A DNA stretch of 64,000 nt from contig JASFXZ010000037.1 of assembly GCA_032209605.1 (NCBI GenBank), forward strand, positions 4,991,001 to 5,055,000, read 5' to 3'. A program made the translations under genes and the position numbers. Positions 47,218-59,079 of this stretch are shown one piece after another. The DNA comes from Mactromeris polynyma. Taxonomy: Eukaryota > Mollusca > Bivalvia > Venerida > Mactridae. Every line of letters starts with the position of its first letter. Positions within the stretch are counted from its first letter, which is position 1. The notes below the pieces were generated by a model, which was not told the origin of the DNA, did no database searches, and saw nothing but the letters and a program-made list of their open reading frames with translations.

Positions 47218-47491
47218 ATGTCTAGAATCACTCTCTCACTTCTAGTTTGTGGTTTCTTTGTCAGCATATATATTGTGATTTATGTTGTATATATTTATTT
47301 TCAGGTACTAACAATGGGTGTTGACATCAGTACTTACCGATGTAGAGTTGGACGGTTTGTTCCACATCATGGCACGGGTGCGATATGTTTACCAATCAAC
47401 TTTAGTCAATTGATCACAATAATAGGGGCCGTTTCCTTTGTTAGAATATTACTTGTTATGGCAGGTATTGAAGAGAACCCTGGACCCCAAG
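47218..47491 (+). CDS. NLR exon 1: hydrophobic leader with 2A-like motif
   Basis: 91 codons plus one base. ATG sits in ACCAAAATG, a good Kozak context. Residues 5-30 form a strong hydrophobic segment (signal anchor-like) and 65-81 a second; residues 82-90 read AGIEENPGP. The 2A consensus is D-V/I-E-x-N-P-G/P, so the usual Asp is Gly here. Ribosome skipping would release an 89-residue peptide and start the receptor at Pro90. 2A-like leaders are known in sea urchin and sponge NLR genes and in invertebrate LINEs. The donor is CAAG/GTAGGC at 47491/47492. Confidence 0.75.
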
Positions 47492-50400
47492 GTAGGCATT
47501 TTTTGTTTTGTATTATTGTTCTATAATAATTTTTCTTGTGACAAAAAGTCAGAAATTACAGGTGTATTAAAACAATGAAATGGTGACCAGAACAGCTATT
47601 CAGCATTGTGTTTGTGTGAAAACTCAATCTCATTAAAATCAGCTCCAGTCGCACGCTCCTATACTATACTCTAACTGGATCTGATGACTGCACAATACAG
47701 GTCACGTTCATGTGACCTTTGAGTAGCCAATCAAATCGTCGACTGCAAAATGCTGTGGTATAGAGTTATGAATATTCGTTGATCTCCGACGAGCTCCGTT
47801 AATTCTATTTGAGCGTAGATCACCAAGGCGTTCCGATTAGGCCAATAATAAAATATTGTTTGTTTCCCCTCCCACGACCGACCGTTGTAAATTACCCCTA
47901 CCGTAAATATTTTATTGAGGTCAGCAAATTTTATTTATTATTTCGCTAAATTTGCCGGGTCTGAATATTCCCACTGTTCAATAGCTATTGGGTACGAAAA
48001 ACATGGAATCGCTCAAACCAGTCAGTTGAGTAGCCACATCATCAATAAATCTATGAAGCAGGGATAAATAGATTTTAGCTTCAAGTATCATATTTTTACT
48101 TACCCCAATGAAAATAAATCTATTAAGATGTTAAATCTATACCGAACACATTTTAAGCTTGCGTAAATTTTTTTATAAAAGCAATCTGCCCTGCCTACCT
48201 ACCTACCCTACCGTGATGGGCATGGGTCGCGGGAGGGGAAACTAACATATTTTTAATATCGGCCTTACATGTTTTCATCAATTTCAATATGGCTGCGCCC
48301 GTGGACACAACCGCACCTCATACACGGCAACATTCTTTGGTTGAACGGTGTTGTTTGTGTGGTGTTCCGTTTTTATGCTCCCGTTTGAAAAACGGGACGT
48401 ATTATGGGAACACCCGCAGCGGGCGGCATCCACATGGTTTCCGCTCTCTTAGTCAAAGAGTTTTCATCCGATCTTTATCAACCTTGGTGAAAATGTTTAT
48501 GGGCATAATATCTCGGCCAAGTTTGATAACCAGCCACATCGCCCAAGGCACTTCTGAATTATGGCCCATGAATTATCCAAAATCGGCCAAATTAGCCTTG
48601 TCCGCTCTCTAAGTCAAAAGAGTTTTCATCCCATCTTTACCAAACTTTGTGAAAATGTTTATGGGCATAATATCTCGGCCAAGTTAGATAACCAGTCATA
48701 TCACTTGTGTCACTCGGGAATTATCACCCTTTGATTTCAGAAATTACCTAAAATTTGTCTTGTTTTAACTCTGAGCTCTGACTTATGACGGGCGTATTTT
48801 GTGACAGTTTGGCACTCTTGTTGGAAATATTTATAACCGGAAGCGACAGGAAGGACGTTAAAAACAGTATAAACTGAAACTCCGAATAAACGATAAAGCC
48901 ATTTTGAGAAAGACGACAAACACGGTTTTGTAAGAAGAAATTTCATTGGTCCACAAATGAGCACCTGGTTACGCATATCTATTTTGAGAGAGGTTATATG
49001 AACTTGACCTCTTACGGAGTGTAGTCAGATCCTAACAGCGGAAAGTAATGGAGCTAAAGTTAGGGGCTGATTTCAATGAGATTGATGACAACTTAACTAG
49101 GATTAAGTACATTTTAATATAAGATACAGAAGAAAGTAATGGACAAAATCACAAGCGGTAGTATTAATGCTGTGTAATATTTCAACAGGCATCCATCTAT
49201 TGCTTTATAATGACATCATGCATGTATTTTGTGGTATAAATAGTTAGAATTTCCTTGTTTAATTTTGGGTTTTTATCATGATTTCAGATCGATATCTGTT
49301 TAGATATCAATATCTTCTCATTGAGATTGGTACTAAAGTTCTGAGAGAAATATTCGATGTACATGTTGGTCATGACTTTGCCGCTTACTTGAATTCAAAC
49401 AGCGCTGCAAGTAAAACACTAACTTCTTTGATGACTGGCAAGAATCGTAAAATTACTGCTGACCAGGAAAAGCGAAAGAGAAAAAACCAAATTCATCTAT
49501 GTACGATGTAACCTTGTTGTCCTGTCTACTGAGAAATGTTTGTGGTTTAAGTCCTGCTGGAGATCAAGTATGGATGAATCCTTTACCTACAGACCATAGC
49601 ACAGAAGCAGATATTACACGATTGAGGAAATGCAGAAACGGGGTGTGTACAGTTATCAGTGTGTACAGTTTCTCCTCAAAAGTTATATAGACATGTTTAT
49701 CATCATTAGTAGAATAACTACATGAAAATTTACAACCAGAAATATCCCAACTATATAAATGTGTGTTGTTTGGTTAAAATATTTGCCACAATTACTTTCA
49801 GTTGTACATGTTCAGATTTATGGTTATTTGAAAGATATAAAGGCAACAAATCTATCAATTTTCGCACTGTTTGAAATATTGAACACTTGAAAAAATGCCT
49901 TTAATTCTTAACTTCCACAATTTGTACTTTGACTTCTGCTGAATATGATTATTTTATAATCGCCTAATATTGTCAGCATGTTATTGTTTCAATACCTTGC
50001 ATATTGAATGGTGGCAAAATTACAATGATTCAACGTTCTGTTTCTAATCAGTGTTTAACAAAGTCTTACATTTAAAGGTGATGAGGGTTCGGGTTATGGT
50101 TATGATGATTTAATGAAGTGATTGTATAGATCTGTCTTTGTCTTTTTACTGGAAGTTTTGTAGGTTTATTAGAAAATGACGAAAATAAGTTCTGTTTTTT
50201 TCAGATGATGCATATCGATACATTACGCATATCGGAGAAGGACTTAAATGATAAATGGCAAGAATTGGTGGAGGTAAATACCTTATGAAATTCTAACGAG
50301 TTTTAGGAATTAAAACAATATTTTATTCACATGTAATTATGATTGATAATGATAAAAAATACATGTGCTGATTATCGTCACTTTTGGGTTCCTGGTTTCA

Positions 50401-53400
50401 GTAAGTAAACAGTAAATGGGGAATGTCACATTCACAGTACAGTGCCTCCCCATACACACACAATCAGGGTATGAACCGAAATCCAAGATGTGGAAGGTGT
50501 ATGATTCAAAGTTACTAAACTAACAATGATCAGGAAACAGGATTTGGGTATGAGATATAACAGTAAATGGGAGGGAAATGAGAAATAGTATTATATATAT
50601 CTAAAAACATGTGTACTGGGTATAATTAAATGTTGATGAATTATTGCATACAAAACTGGGATTTCCCTCGTTTCCACCGGTGCTGGGAAACTAATATTTT
50701 ATACCCCAAAGTAAGATGAGTCTCGTGCTGATGACGTCACCGTAATGATGTCACATAACATTGAATAATAACTAGATTGAATTAGTAAAATGATATGTTA
50801 CTATAATAATAAGCAAAAATCCTTCGAAACTTCAGTTGTTTTATTCATTCTCGTCTTTTACTTCTTGAAAAAGGTATGCACTAAAAAGAATCTTTCACTG
50901 AGCTAACCAGTCGCTCCACTTTGTTTTTACTGAAGACGGTGTTTAAATACTAATAATGTACATCACAAAGCAACAAACTGTTATTCACTGAATTTCTGTA
51001 AATAATGCAGAATTGATGTAATTTATTAGAGAACCAAAATTTTTAATTGGCTCAAGAGTTTTCGTACAGGTGGCTTCATGTGCAGATGGAAATATCTGCC
51101 ACGCGGGTAACTGATTTCGTGGAACCTCATCAGAGCCTCGTTCCCGCCTGTCTGTAGACAAAATATTTCTGTGCTATTTCTCGGTTACCATTTGTTTGAT
51201 TTTAGTGAAATTTCACAAGACTTCTTAGTACCAAGCCTACTTGTGCATATCGTGGCACATCACATTTGGATAAAATTTCACCGAGTAATGGGTCTTTGCT
51301 CATTTTCCTATACTTTAACTGTGTCAAGACTATCATTGACATGGTTACAGTTACTGTGTCAAGGCAGTATCTGGGGTTTTTTTTCATCATCTTCAGTGAT
51401 AGCTCTTGTAGAGCTCTGGAATTGAATTAATATATGAAGATGTTAAAATAAAGTCATAAATAGACATGGAATAATTAATTAGTACAGAGTGATCAAATTG
51501 TTTTTGAAATTCCTACAGCAATTCTTCCAAAATGAGTTGAGAAAGGTACTGTATTGTCCAGAAGTATATATGATAACAAAATAATGGAAGAGGTCACAGT
51601 TCCATGAGTTTAAACATATTGATTTTACATTTATTTTGAAACAAAATATTCATTCATGCTTTTGCTAGTACTCTTATATCCTATGAATACCATTCCAACC
51701 TTTACATTTATATCTGCAGATTTTAAACAGGCTCAATGGTGCTGCTGGAATAGGGAACTTGTCGAAATTGATAAGTGATGCCAGTTTCATGGATATCGAT
51801 GAAGAGCTAAAACAACGGTATCTTGAAACAATTAAAGCATGGGTTACAATGGATTGTTCAGTGGACAAAATACAACAAGATGTAGCAGGTCTTAATACTC
51901 GTGTAGAACATGTGGAAAAAAAACTTAAAACACAACATTATTCAACTGAGCTTGAAGGTAACATATATTATATTGAGATAAACTACTACATCTTGTTTTT
52001 ATGCCTGGCCATGCTAGCACAGACGGAATGTCACATGCAAAACCCATGTCCTTAGGTCAAGGTCACACTTAGAGGTCAAATGTAAAAAATGGGCGTAAAA
52101 CATCTTGTACAGAACATTACACTTTCATTTTTTGAGGAATTTTCAAATTACTTGTTACATATGTTAACCATGATGAGATGGTGTGTTACGTGCAAGACTT
52201 ATGTCCGTAGCTTAAAGTTCAAGGTCACTATTGGAGGTCAAATGCCAAAAATGGGTCTAAAACATCTTGTCCGGACCATAAAACTGTCATCTATAGGGAC
52301 ATTTTCCATTTACTTGGCACAAATATTCATCATGATGAGACGTCATGGCGCAAGCAGGACCCATGTCCGTAGGTCAAAGGTCAAGGTCACACTTGGAGGT
52401 CAAACTTCAAAAAAATGAGTCAAAAACATCTTGTACGGAATATATCACCGTGATTCATTGGGGGATTTTCAAATTCCTTGCCTCAAGTGTTCACTTTGGT
52501 GACCTCATGTGTCGTGCAAAACCCATAACCTACCAGTACATATCTCAAAGGTCAAGATCACACTTAAAAGTAAAAAATGGGCGTAATAGATATGCACTGT
52601 ATAGCATTATATAACCATATTCTCTTAATCTCTTGACAATTGGCGGGCTCGACATGTTGCCCTTGGGCATCTTGTTATTCCTTCACAACTGTTTTATTTT
52701 AACTAAACGTTGCTAATTCATTTAAATGCAATTAAAAGTTGTGAATATTAGGTTTAAAATGTGGCATCAAAATGCCCCACACACCCAATATAGCGTTGTG
52801 CATAGTTCGTTTTCATAAATTTCGTATTTTGTTTTAAATAATATGTAGATAAAAAAATCGAAAACCTATTATGATCTCAATTATTTAATAGCACGTTATT
52901 TCGCGAAACGGCAGATCGGGAAAATAGACGATTTTAAAGAAGTTTTCTTCTTTTTTAGCAAATTTTAGGATTTTTCATGAAAAAAATCGGGAGCAACGAC
53001 AACATTATAATGTAGCTGAAGTGTATTGATATATTTGCAAAGTGTAAAGATGAAATGCTTCCCTGTTGAACATACTGATAAAAAATATTATACTTAAAAT
53101 TGCACATGATTTATGTCTGGCCACCGCTGGTAATAGATTAATTCACATGATATTTAAATGTAATATTCTGACATTTCCAAAAAAAAATCCCTACCTACCG
53201 ACCCATCTTTTTTGAAGCATGTTACAGGAAACATACATATTTTTGTTTAGGCCTTATTGTTGCTGACTTCAAATCCCTCTCGCCTATTTGCTGAGGTTTC
53301 GAATACCTAAAGGCATACATAATTTGTTATCGAGGAAGCCATCTAGCTTACGGAAGGTGGGTGGTTCTACCTAGGTGTCAACCTTAGGTCGTCCTTCACA

Positions 53401-56400
53401 TAAATAGCTGCAGGCCTTGAAAATTCCACTCGCATTTGCAAGTGAATATCGAGGTCGGGCGAGTATAATTTTAATTATACTCGTCCGTCTGGGCGAGTAA
53501 CATTATCCAGATCCAAATATCAACCCATTTTATTTTTCGAAACGAAGATTACGAAATACGATCAAACTAAAATCACGACTAACCGGAATACTACCGAAAT
53601 ACCAGAATAATGTAAATTTTACATAGAAAAAAATCGATACTTAAAGGCAATACTAAACCTGTAAATTAATACTTTATTGAAGTGTTGTATCATATGACAA
53701 AATAACTGATTAAAGCAGCTAAATAATATTGTGCGAGTGTATTAGTCGTGGTTGAAATAAAATTAATTGTAATGTCGTGAAAATTTGCCATACTTTATCT
53801 AATAAGACATTGTTGACGTTTTCTTTGAATACGCGTAGTTGCCTCGTGCATATAATTCAAGAACTATCTTATCACACACGCAAGAAAATAAAAGGCAAAA
53901 CACAGACGCACACAGACGCACACATTTACACACATCCATATTTAAGAACTTTTAGTCTATAGATAAATAATCATCACAGTAACACGTATCCGCACGTGGC
54001 GTGATATCATGATTGTAGTAATGACGCAGTATTGACAGCTATTAACTTGAATATTACTCAGATTCATTCGAAGTGCATATTTAAAGCAGGCGGACAGTAA
54101 TAAGGTTATACAAAACTAAGTACATGTTTACACAATTCAATTGTCACATTCATAATTTTGAACCCAGAGTTAAATTATTCAATGTTGTTTGCTATTTTCA
54201 TTCTCTCAGTGAGAATTAAGAAGTTTATAAACATGGCGATTTATCAAGCATCTTTCATGCGGACGATTTGGCACAAACATTACATCATGCATATTTCTTG
54301 TCGTGGCATCGAAATGTACAATCTTGCTGATCACAAACAATGTTACTTACTTAGGTCGCTTGGCAACGACGTTACATGAGCTCGATTATTGTGCAAAATA
54401 AATGATTAAGTTAAATTTAGACTCGCACTCAATCGGACACGCTGAGTATTTACCTGGTCGTATTTATCACGCCGTATTGATTACTCGATTGTTTAAAGGA
54501 TAAATGAATGAATGCACCCGTAAATTACGCGGATGTGAAATGACCGATGGAGTTATCAAGTGTAAGCAGTCATTTAATGAATTATTTAAATATAGATCTA
54601 CAATATCCAAAATTAATTTGACAATATCATATTTACGGTTTAATTATGGCCTTAACATATTGATTTCCTATATAAAATCATTAATGTACGGGTATTCCGG
54701 TATTTCGATCGGTAGTATTTCGGTATTTTGTTTAGTCGTGTATCTGGTTAAAATATAGGGCAAGTAATTTTTGTGCAGGGCGAGTAGATTTTCACGGTCA
54801 CTGGGCGAGAGACCCTAAGAAAATTGTTCGAGGCCTGTAGCTGCAATAGTCGTTACATATCACCAGCTGTACATGAAACCATATTACAAATCAAAGCACT
54901 AAAGGTGCTGTGAGACGGTACCACTCGTCTCTGTAGCCAAGCTGGCAACTCTGTGCATACTTACGTTTTGTAACTAAACAGTTTTATAATATCAAAAGTG
55001 TGTAAATATGTCTGATGGTTTGCATGGAATATGGAATAAAGCAAAAACATAAGAAAGAAATGCAAAAAAGAATAAAAAATTATTGAAAAACATTTTTTCC
55101 TTGGGAGATCTTCAATCCGACTTGTTCAATAAATGTTTGATTTTCAAACCGAAATAAAGAAAAAAATGATTGTAGAAGAAGTGAAATGTTTGTCACAATT
55201 AAAAATACAAGAAAAGCAAAGATATCAGACCCTTTATGTAACGTTTGTGGGTATTTAATTATAAAAAAATGACAAATTAAATAATATCAGCTCTAAATTA
55301 GAGTAAAATATGTATGCCAAAGCCTGAATGTATGATAACAATAGCCTGCCATAGATTATGGGTTATCTTCTTGTGTTGGGGTACTTTCAAATTAATTTTC
55401 CAAGCACAAGAGTGAAATGTACATAGATATAGGACAACGATACTTTTCGTAGTCGTGCACAACGAGACCATAGCTACTATAAACAGCCATAAAGAACAAC
55501 AACAACAACAATTAGTATTACTTGTCATCGATTTATAATAACGTCTTCTCTCCGGGGGAGACATATTGTTTCTGTTTGCGTCTGTCCGTCCGTCCACTTT
55601 TAGCTTGTCCGCACTTCATCTCCAATACTGCTTGTTGGATTTCAGCCATACTTCATAGGATTGATCCAACATCAAATGTAGCTGTGCATCTTTGTTGTTT
55701 TATTCCGCTCGGATAAGTTTTCACTGAGTTATGGCCCTATGATGTTTTTATACAGATGGAGATTGTCCGCCACTCATCACCAATACTGCTGGTTGGATTG
55801 CAGCAAAATTCATAGGATTGATCAACTTCAAGTGTAGTTGTGCATCTTTGTTGTTTTGTTCCGCTTGGATAATTTTTCACTGAGTTTTATTAAACTCTGC
55901 ATGCCACACATTCTGTTTGATTTACATATATGAAACATTGTAACAGGGTATGTTATTGTTTGGTCTTGGCAGGGGTCGATGTTGGGTCATGAGGGTTATA
56001 AACGAGGTAATTAGATCAAATCATAGAAATGTATTGAAACATTACATAGGCCATATTTCATATCTGATCCATTTGGAACCTGACAAGCATGTTAGTGGTC
56101 TTAAAATCTTGGTCAAAATTGAAACAGTGTTATGCCTAGTTAACAACTGGGTCATGTTATCAAATCATATAAAATTTGCTTTAACAACCCTCGGCCACAT
56201 TTTGTGTCTGAGTTATACAAAACATGATCAGTATGTTCGTCTTTGTGAATGAAATCTGGATAAAATTGTCTAAGGTACTAGGATGAGCAATAAAGTACCA
56301 CCACGACCCTCTTGTGAGTTTTGGACAATACAAATGTATTGAATATGTCTTCAATGACATTGGTTTGTAATGGGGGAAAGATTAATTCTTGTGCTAATCC

Positions 56401-59079
56401 ATTTTAAGTGAATTTATGTATTATGTATTTAAACATAGGGTTATATTTTCAGTTATTCAAGAAAAGCTTGTAACCATCTACCAGCGTGATTGTTGTTTGT
56501 TGCAAGTGTCACCGTTCATTGAAGACGACAATGAAGATCTAATGAGTATTTACCAAAGTCCAACACTGCAACATACAGTATATGATAGTGACCAAACAAA
56601 AGGCAAACAAGAAACAATTTCATCTTATGAAGAAATATTCTGTAAGGACGATAAAACATTCAAGCGTGTGTACATCACTGGTGATGCTGATGTTGGTAAA
56701 ACATCGTTGTGTAGGCGTATGTGTTTGTTGTGGAGCACGTCGAGGTCGGGTGATTATGCTGGGAATGATGAGGGTACAAAGAGGGACATAAAGTCTTTGA
56801 AGAAATTTGACTTTTTATTTTATGTGTCTCTAGGTGCTACTGATAGGAGAGATATGATTATGATGATTGTTGACCAGTTGTTTTACACTGAATGTGATGA
56901 TGAAAGGACAGACATGTATAAATTGATTAAAAGCATTCTTAATCAACATGATTCTCTTATTGTGTTAGATGGATTTGATGAATGGAATCCTAAAACAAGT
57001 GGTAAACATGACTGTAAGACACCTAAAGGGATAGAATCAGAGAAATGTGTGTTTCTGACTTTGTGCAGACCTTATAAACTTGAAAATGTTCGACTTTCAG
57101 GGAACGATATTGACCACCAAGTTGAAATTTCGGGAATTCACGGATTGTCATCTGAACATTATGTTACAGAAGTGGTGAAATACATGAATAAAAAAAATCA
57201 CGATAACAAGAATGCCGACCAATTCTTAGAAGAAATCAAGCGATGTGAACTTTATGACCAATTATGTATACCAATGATATCTTCTCATCTGGTTGTGGTA
57301 TGGTGGTTTAACCAAAAACTGACTCATTTTTCTAAAGCATTTTTGTATGGTAAAATTTTAGAAATGCTGTTCAAAAGGGCAGATAGAAAAGTTGAATTTC
57401 TTTCATTACCACCATCAGACCTGAAGCTTCCCAACTGTTTCTCACAGCTGGATTATGTCAATGAACATGTTTTATTATTGCAGAAAGTATGTTTACTGTC
57501 ATTTAACTCATTGTTTAAACAAGATGATTGTGCATCAACCCTTGTATTTACCAAGAAACAGTTAATGACGCTGCCATATTTGTTTACCACTGATGAAATT
57601 GATTTTCTCTGTAAAATTGGCATCATATCCAAGAATAAAGTTATTGGTTGTTTTGAAGACCAACAACTAATATTATCCTTTGTGCACAAAAGTTATATTG
57701 AATTTTTTAGTGCATTATATTTTTCATCATTTGAAGCATGTAACATGATTGATAGTGTTGTTAAGAATTGGAACACCTTAGATGATGTATTACAATATCA
57801 AAACTTCTTCCAGTTCCTTGCAGGATTGTCTGGTCAAAAACTCATTTTTTTACTTGAAAATATTTATTCTTTATTATCAGATCATTTAAAATTATGGAGG
57901 AAATATGCTGCTGTAAACTATAAGGATGCCTACCCTAATTCGTACAGGGAGCAATTAAAGTTATTGCAAACTTCTGTGATCAATTGTTTCATTGAATGCA
58001 GTAGATTTATTGATCCAAATATTGTACTAAAACTTGAAGATTTCATTTTTGATGACAATTCTAATGTTGACATTTTGAAACAACTTTTATTGTTTAATAC
58101 AACATGTGTAAAATCAATACATTCTGTTAAAGGTAAATATTATGATGAGTTTGATCAGATCAAAAATCTACAATTTTTACATGTTGGTGACAGGAGGTCT
58201 GGTGATTATGTATATGATGTAAAGTTCACTGAGTGCATGTTACAGAATCAATCCACACTGCACACTGTTTGTATTGAAGGTGGTTATACATTGATAGCAG
58301 AATTACCTGTGAGAAGTCTCCAACATCTGACATCATTGTCTCTGTCTGGTGTTAAGATGCAACATAACAGTTTACATAATCTGGTGAAATTTCTGTCTGA
58401 CAATGTTCTCATTGAAAATATCAAATTGTCCTTTGTGGATTGTGATAATCACAGCATGTATACTAGTGACTGTACATTTACTCTAAATCTTCCACATCAT
58501 ACAAAACTCACTTCATTATGTCTGGAGGGTTTTAATATTTTATGTAATAATGTAAACCATTCTAGTTTAAAGTCCATCACATTGTGTACATTATCTCAGA
58601 GGATTAGTAGTTGTTATATTGATGTATTTAACTGTATTAAGTATTCACAACTTGAACATCTTTATATCTCTGGATCTCCCATGTACTGGTTAGATTACAA
58701 TACAATGAAAACATTGGCACATACAGTGAAAACTCTTCCATATATCAAGTCACTAACTCTGAATAACATGAAATTACCTGATGATGTTTTATTACAACTA
58801 CATCCTGATGTAACACAAGTGAAGATAGAGCTGAGGTTTGTCACAATGAGTCGTCAATGTTTTCATTGTTTCATTGAAAGTCGTGTAAACAATAAATCTG
58901 TGATAAAAGTTGAGTTATGTTGGTGTAATATTACATCAGTTGATGGAGAAACTCACAGAGAACTGTCAGAGGAGGAGTCGGTGGAGTATATGTCTGAGTA
59001 TCTTACATCAATACCTACAGTAAACATCACATGTAAATATGATGCATGGTTACACTTTGAAACAGGAAGTTGTCAGTAA
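47218..59079 (+). CDS. NLR-like receptor: 2A-like leader, DZIP3-type HEPN, NACHT, LRR-like (5 exons)
   Basis: Predicted exons: 47218-47491, 49288-49642, 50205-50273, 51720-51957, 56453-59079, about 1187 residues if the exon 2 frame break is ignored. All junctions use GT-AG, and phases (1, 0, 0, 1) agree on both sides. Order: hydrophobic leader with NPGP; a helical domain with CGLSP, TEADI and an R-x4-H motif resembling the DZIP3-like HEPN of mollusc NLRs; a coiled-coil-like linker (exon 4); NACHT ATPase with GDADVGKTS and LIVLDGFDEW; divergent leucine-rich repeats. Such proteins are presumed intracellular immune sensors or RNA-targeting effectors; function here is inferred. One -1 frame break occurs in exon 2. 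UTR exons are unknown. Confidence 0.85.
48440..48763 (+). repeat. Intron 1: 161-bp bivalve-type repeat, 2 tandem units
   Basis: Both units share GAGTTTTCATC, then AAAATGTTTATGGGCATAAT and ATCTCGGCCAAGTT, with moderate divergence. It is an interspersed repeat family within intron 1; a short open frame at 48289-48612 overlapping it is not coding. Confidence 0.7.
49288..49642 (+). CDS. NLR exon 2: HEPN domain, first part (one frame break)
   Basis: The acceptor is ATTTCAG/AT. The frame inherited from exon 1 reads DRYLFRYQYLLIEIGTKVLR and continues to KRKRKNQIHLCTM then stop. The rest of the domain (YDVTLLSCLLRNVCGLSP, TEADITRLRKCRNG) is in the -1 frame. The switch lies at AGA AAA AAC (about 49480-49490), a canonical A_AAA_AAC slippery heptamer: a -1 slip on it gives the needed frame exactly. 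It is either a programmed frameshift or a one-base deletion in the A-run. The donor GGG/GTGTGT at 49642 is weak but gives the right phase. Confidence 0.7.
50205..50273 (+). CDS. NLR exon 3: completes HEPN R-x4-H motif
   Basis: A 69-bp, 23-codon exon with strong acceptor TTTTTTTCAG and donor GAG/GTAAAT. It begins MMHIDTLRISEKD. Joined to exon 2 it gives RNGMMH, the R-x4-6-H RNase signature of HEPN domains. Confidence 0.75.
50274..51719 (+). other. Intron 3, no gene
   Basis: It contains a repeat-like stretch (50397-50600) with TGCCTCCCCATACACACAC, resembling words near 4710, and otherwise unremarkable AT-rich sequence. Open frames at 51171-51425 and 51202-51390 overlap on opposite strands and lack motifs. 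Confidence 0.4.
51720..51957 (+). CDS. NLR exon 4: HEPN tail and coiled-coil-like linker
   Basis: The acceptor is TATCTGCAG/ATTTTAAAC; the donor is GAAG/GTAACA. It encodes ILNRLNGAAGIGNL, then a helical, charged segment (DEELKQRYLETIKAW, IQQDVAGLNTRVEHVEKKL) that fits a coiled coil between HEPN and NACHT. It ends in phase 1, matching exon 5. Confidence 0.75.
52040..52590 (+). repeat. Intron 4: about 160-bp repeat, 4 units with TCAAGGTCA words
   Basis: Four diverged units each hold a GTCAAGGTCACACTTGGAGG-type word followed by AAAATGGG and AAACATCTTGTACGG-like sequence. TCAAGGTCA is the monomeric nuclear-receptor (ERR / FTZ-F1) half-site extended consensus, present or nearly so in each unit. 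The three open frames across this stretch are repeat-derived. Confidence 0.65.
53411..54837. mobile_element. hAT-like non-autonomous DNA element in intron 4
   Basis: It begins CAGGCCTTGAA and ends TTCGAGGCCTG; TAGCTG lies directly outside both ends (53405-53410 and 54838-54843) and TAGCTGCA can be read on each side, close to an 8-bp hAT duplication. Subterminal inverted repeats extend about 200 bp (e.g. GAATACTACCGAAATACC near 53592 against its complement near 54700). A palindrome CGAGTATAATTTTAATTATA (from 53463) lies near the left end. No transposase is recognisable in its open frames. Confidence 0.6.
55607..55890 (+). repeat. Intron 4: about 157-bp repeat, 2 units
   Basis: Units share CACCAATACTGCTGGTTGGA-like, TCATAGGATTGATC and TGTGCATCTTTGTTGTTTT words. 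Typical of abundant bivalve interspersed repeats. Non-coding. Confidence 0.65.
56453..59079 (+). CDS. NLR exon 5: NACHT domain and LRR-like repeats
   Basis: The acceptor TTATATTTTCAG/TT restores a Val codon with the exon 4 base. After YQRDCCLLQVSPFIED, a linker typical of this class, comes NACHT: Walker A GDADVGKTSLC (about 56680-56712), Walker B SLIVLDGFDEW (about 56954-56986), then the helical and winged-helix region (IPMISSHLVVVWW). From about 58150 there are around seven divergent leucine-rich segments (LTSLSLSGVKM, LTSLCLEGFNI, LEHLYISGSPM, IKSLTLNNMKL). The frame is intact over 2.6 kb to the TAA at 59077-59079. Nucleotide binding looks possible, since both Walker motifs are complete. 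Confidence 0.93.

Noticed and set aside
47218..47526. Exon 1 as the start of a 2A-led LINE ORF
   Set aside because: No endonuclease or RT follows, and the splice phase joins it precisely to the HEPN exon; still the main alternative.
52089..52614. Open frames of 89-109 codons in intron 4
   Set aside because: They coincide with the tandem interspersed repeat units.
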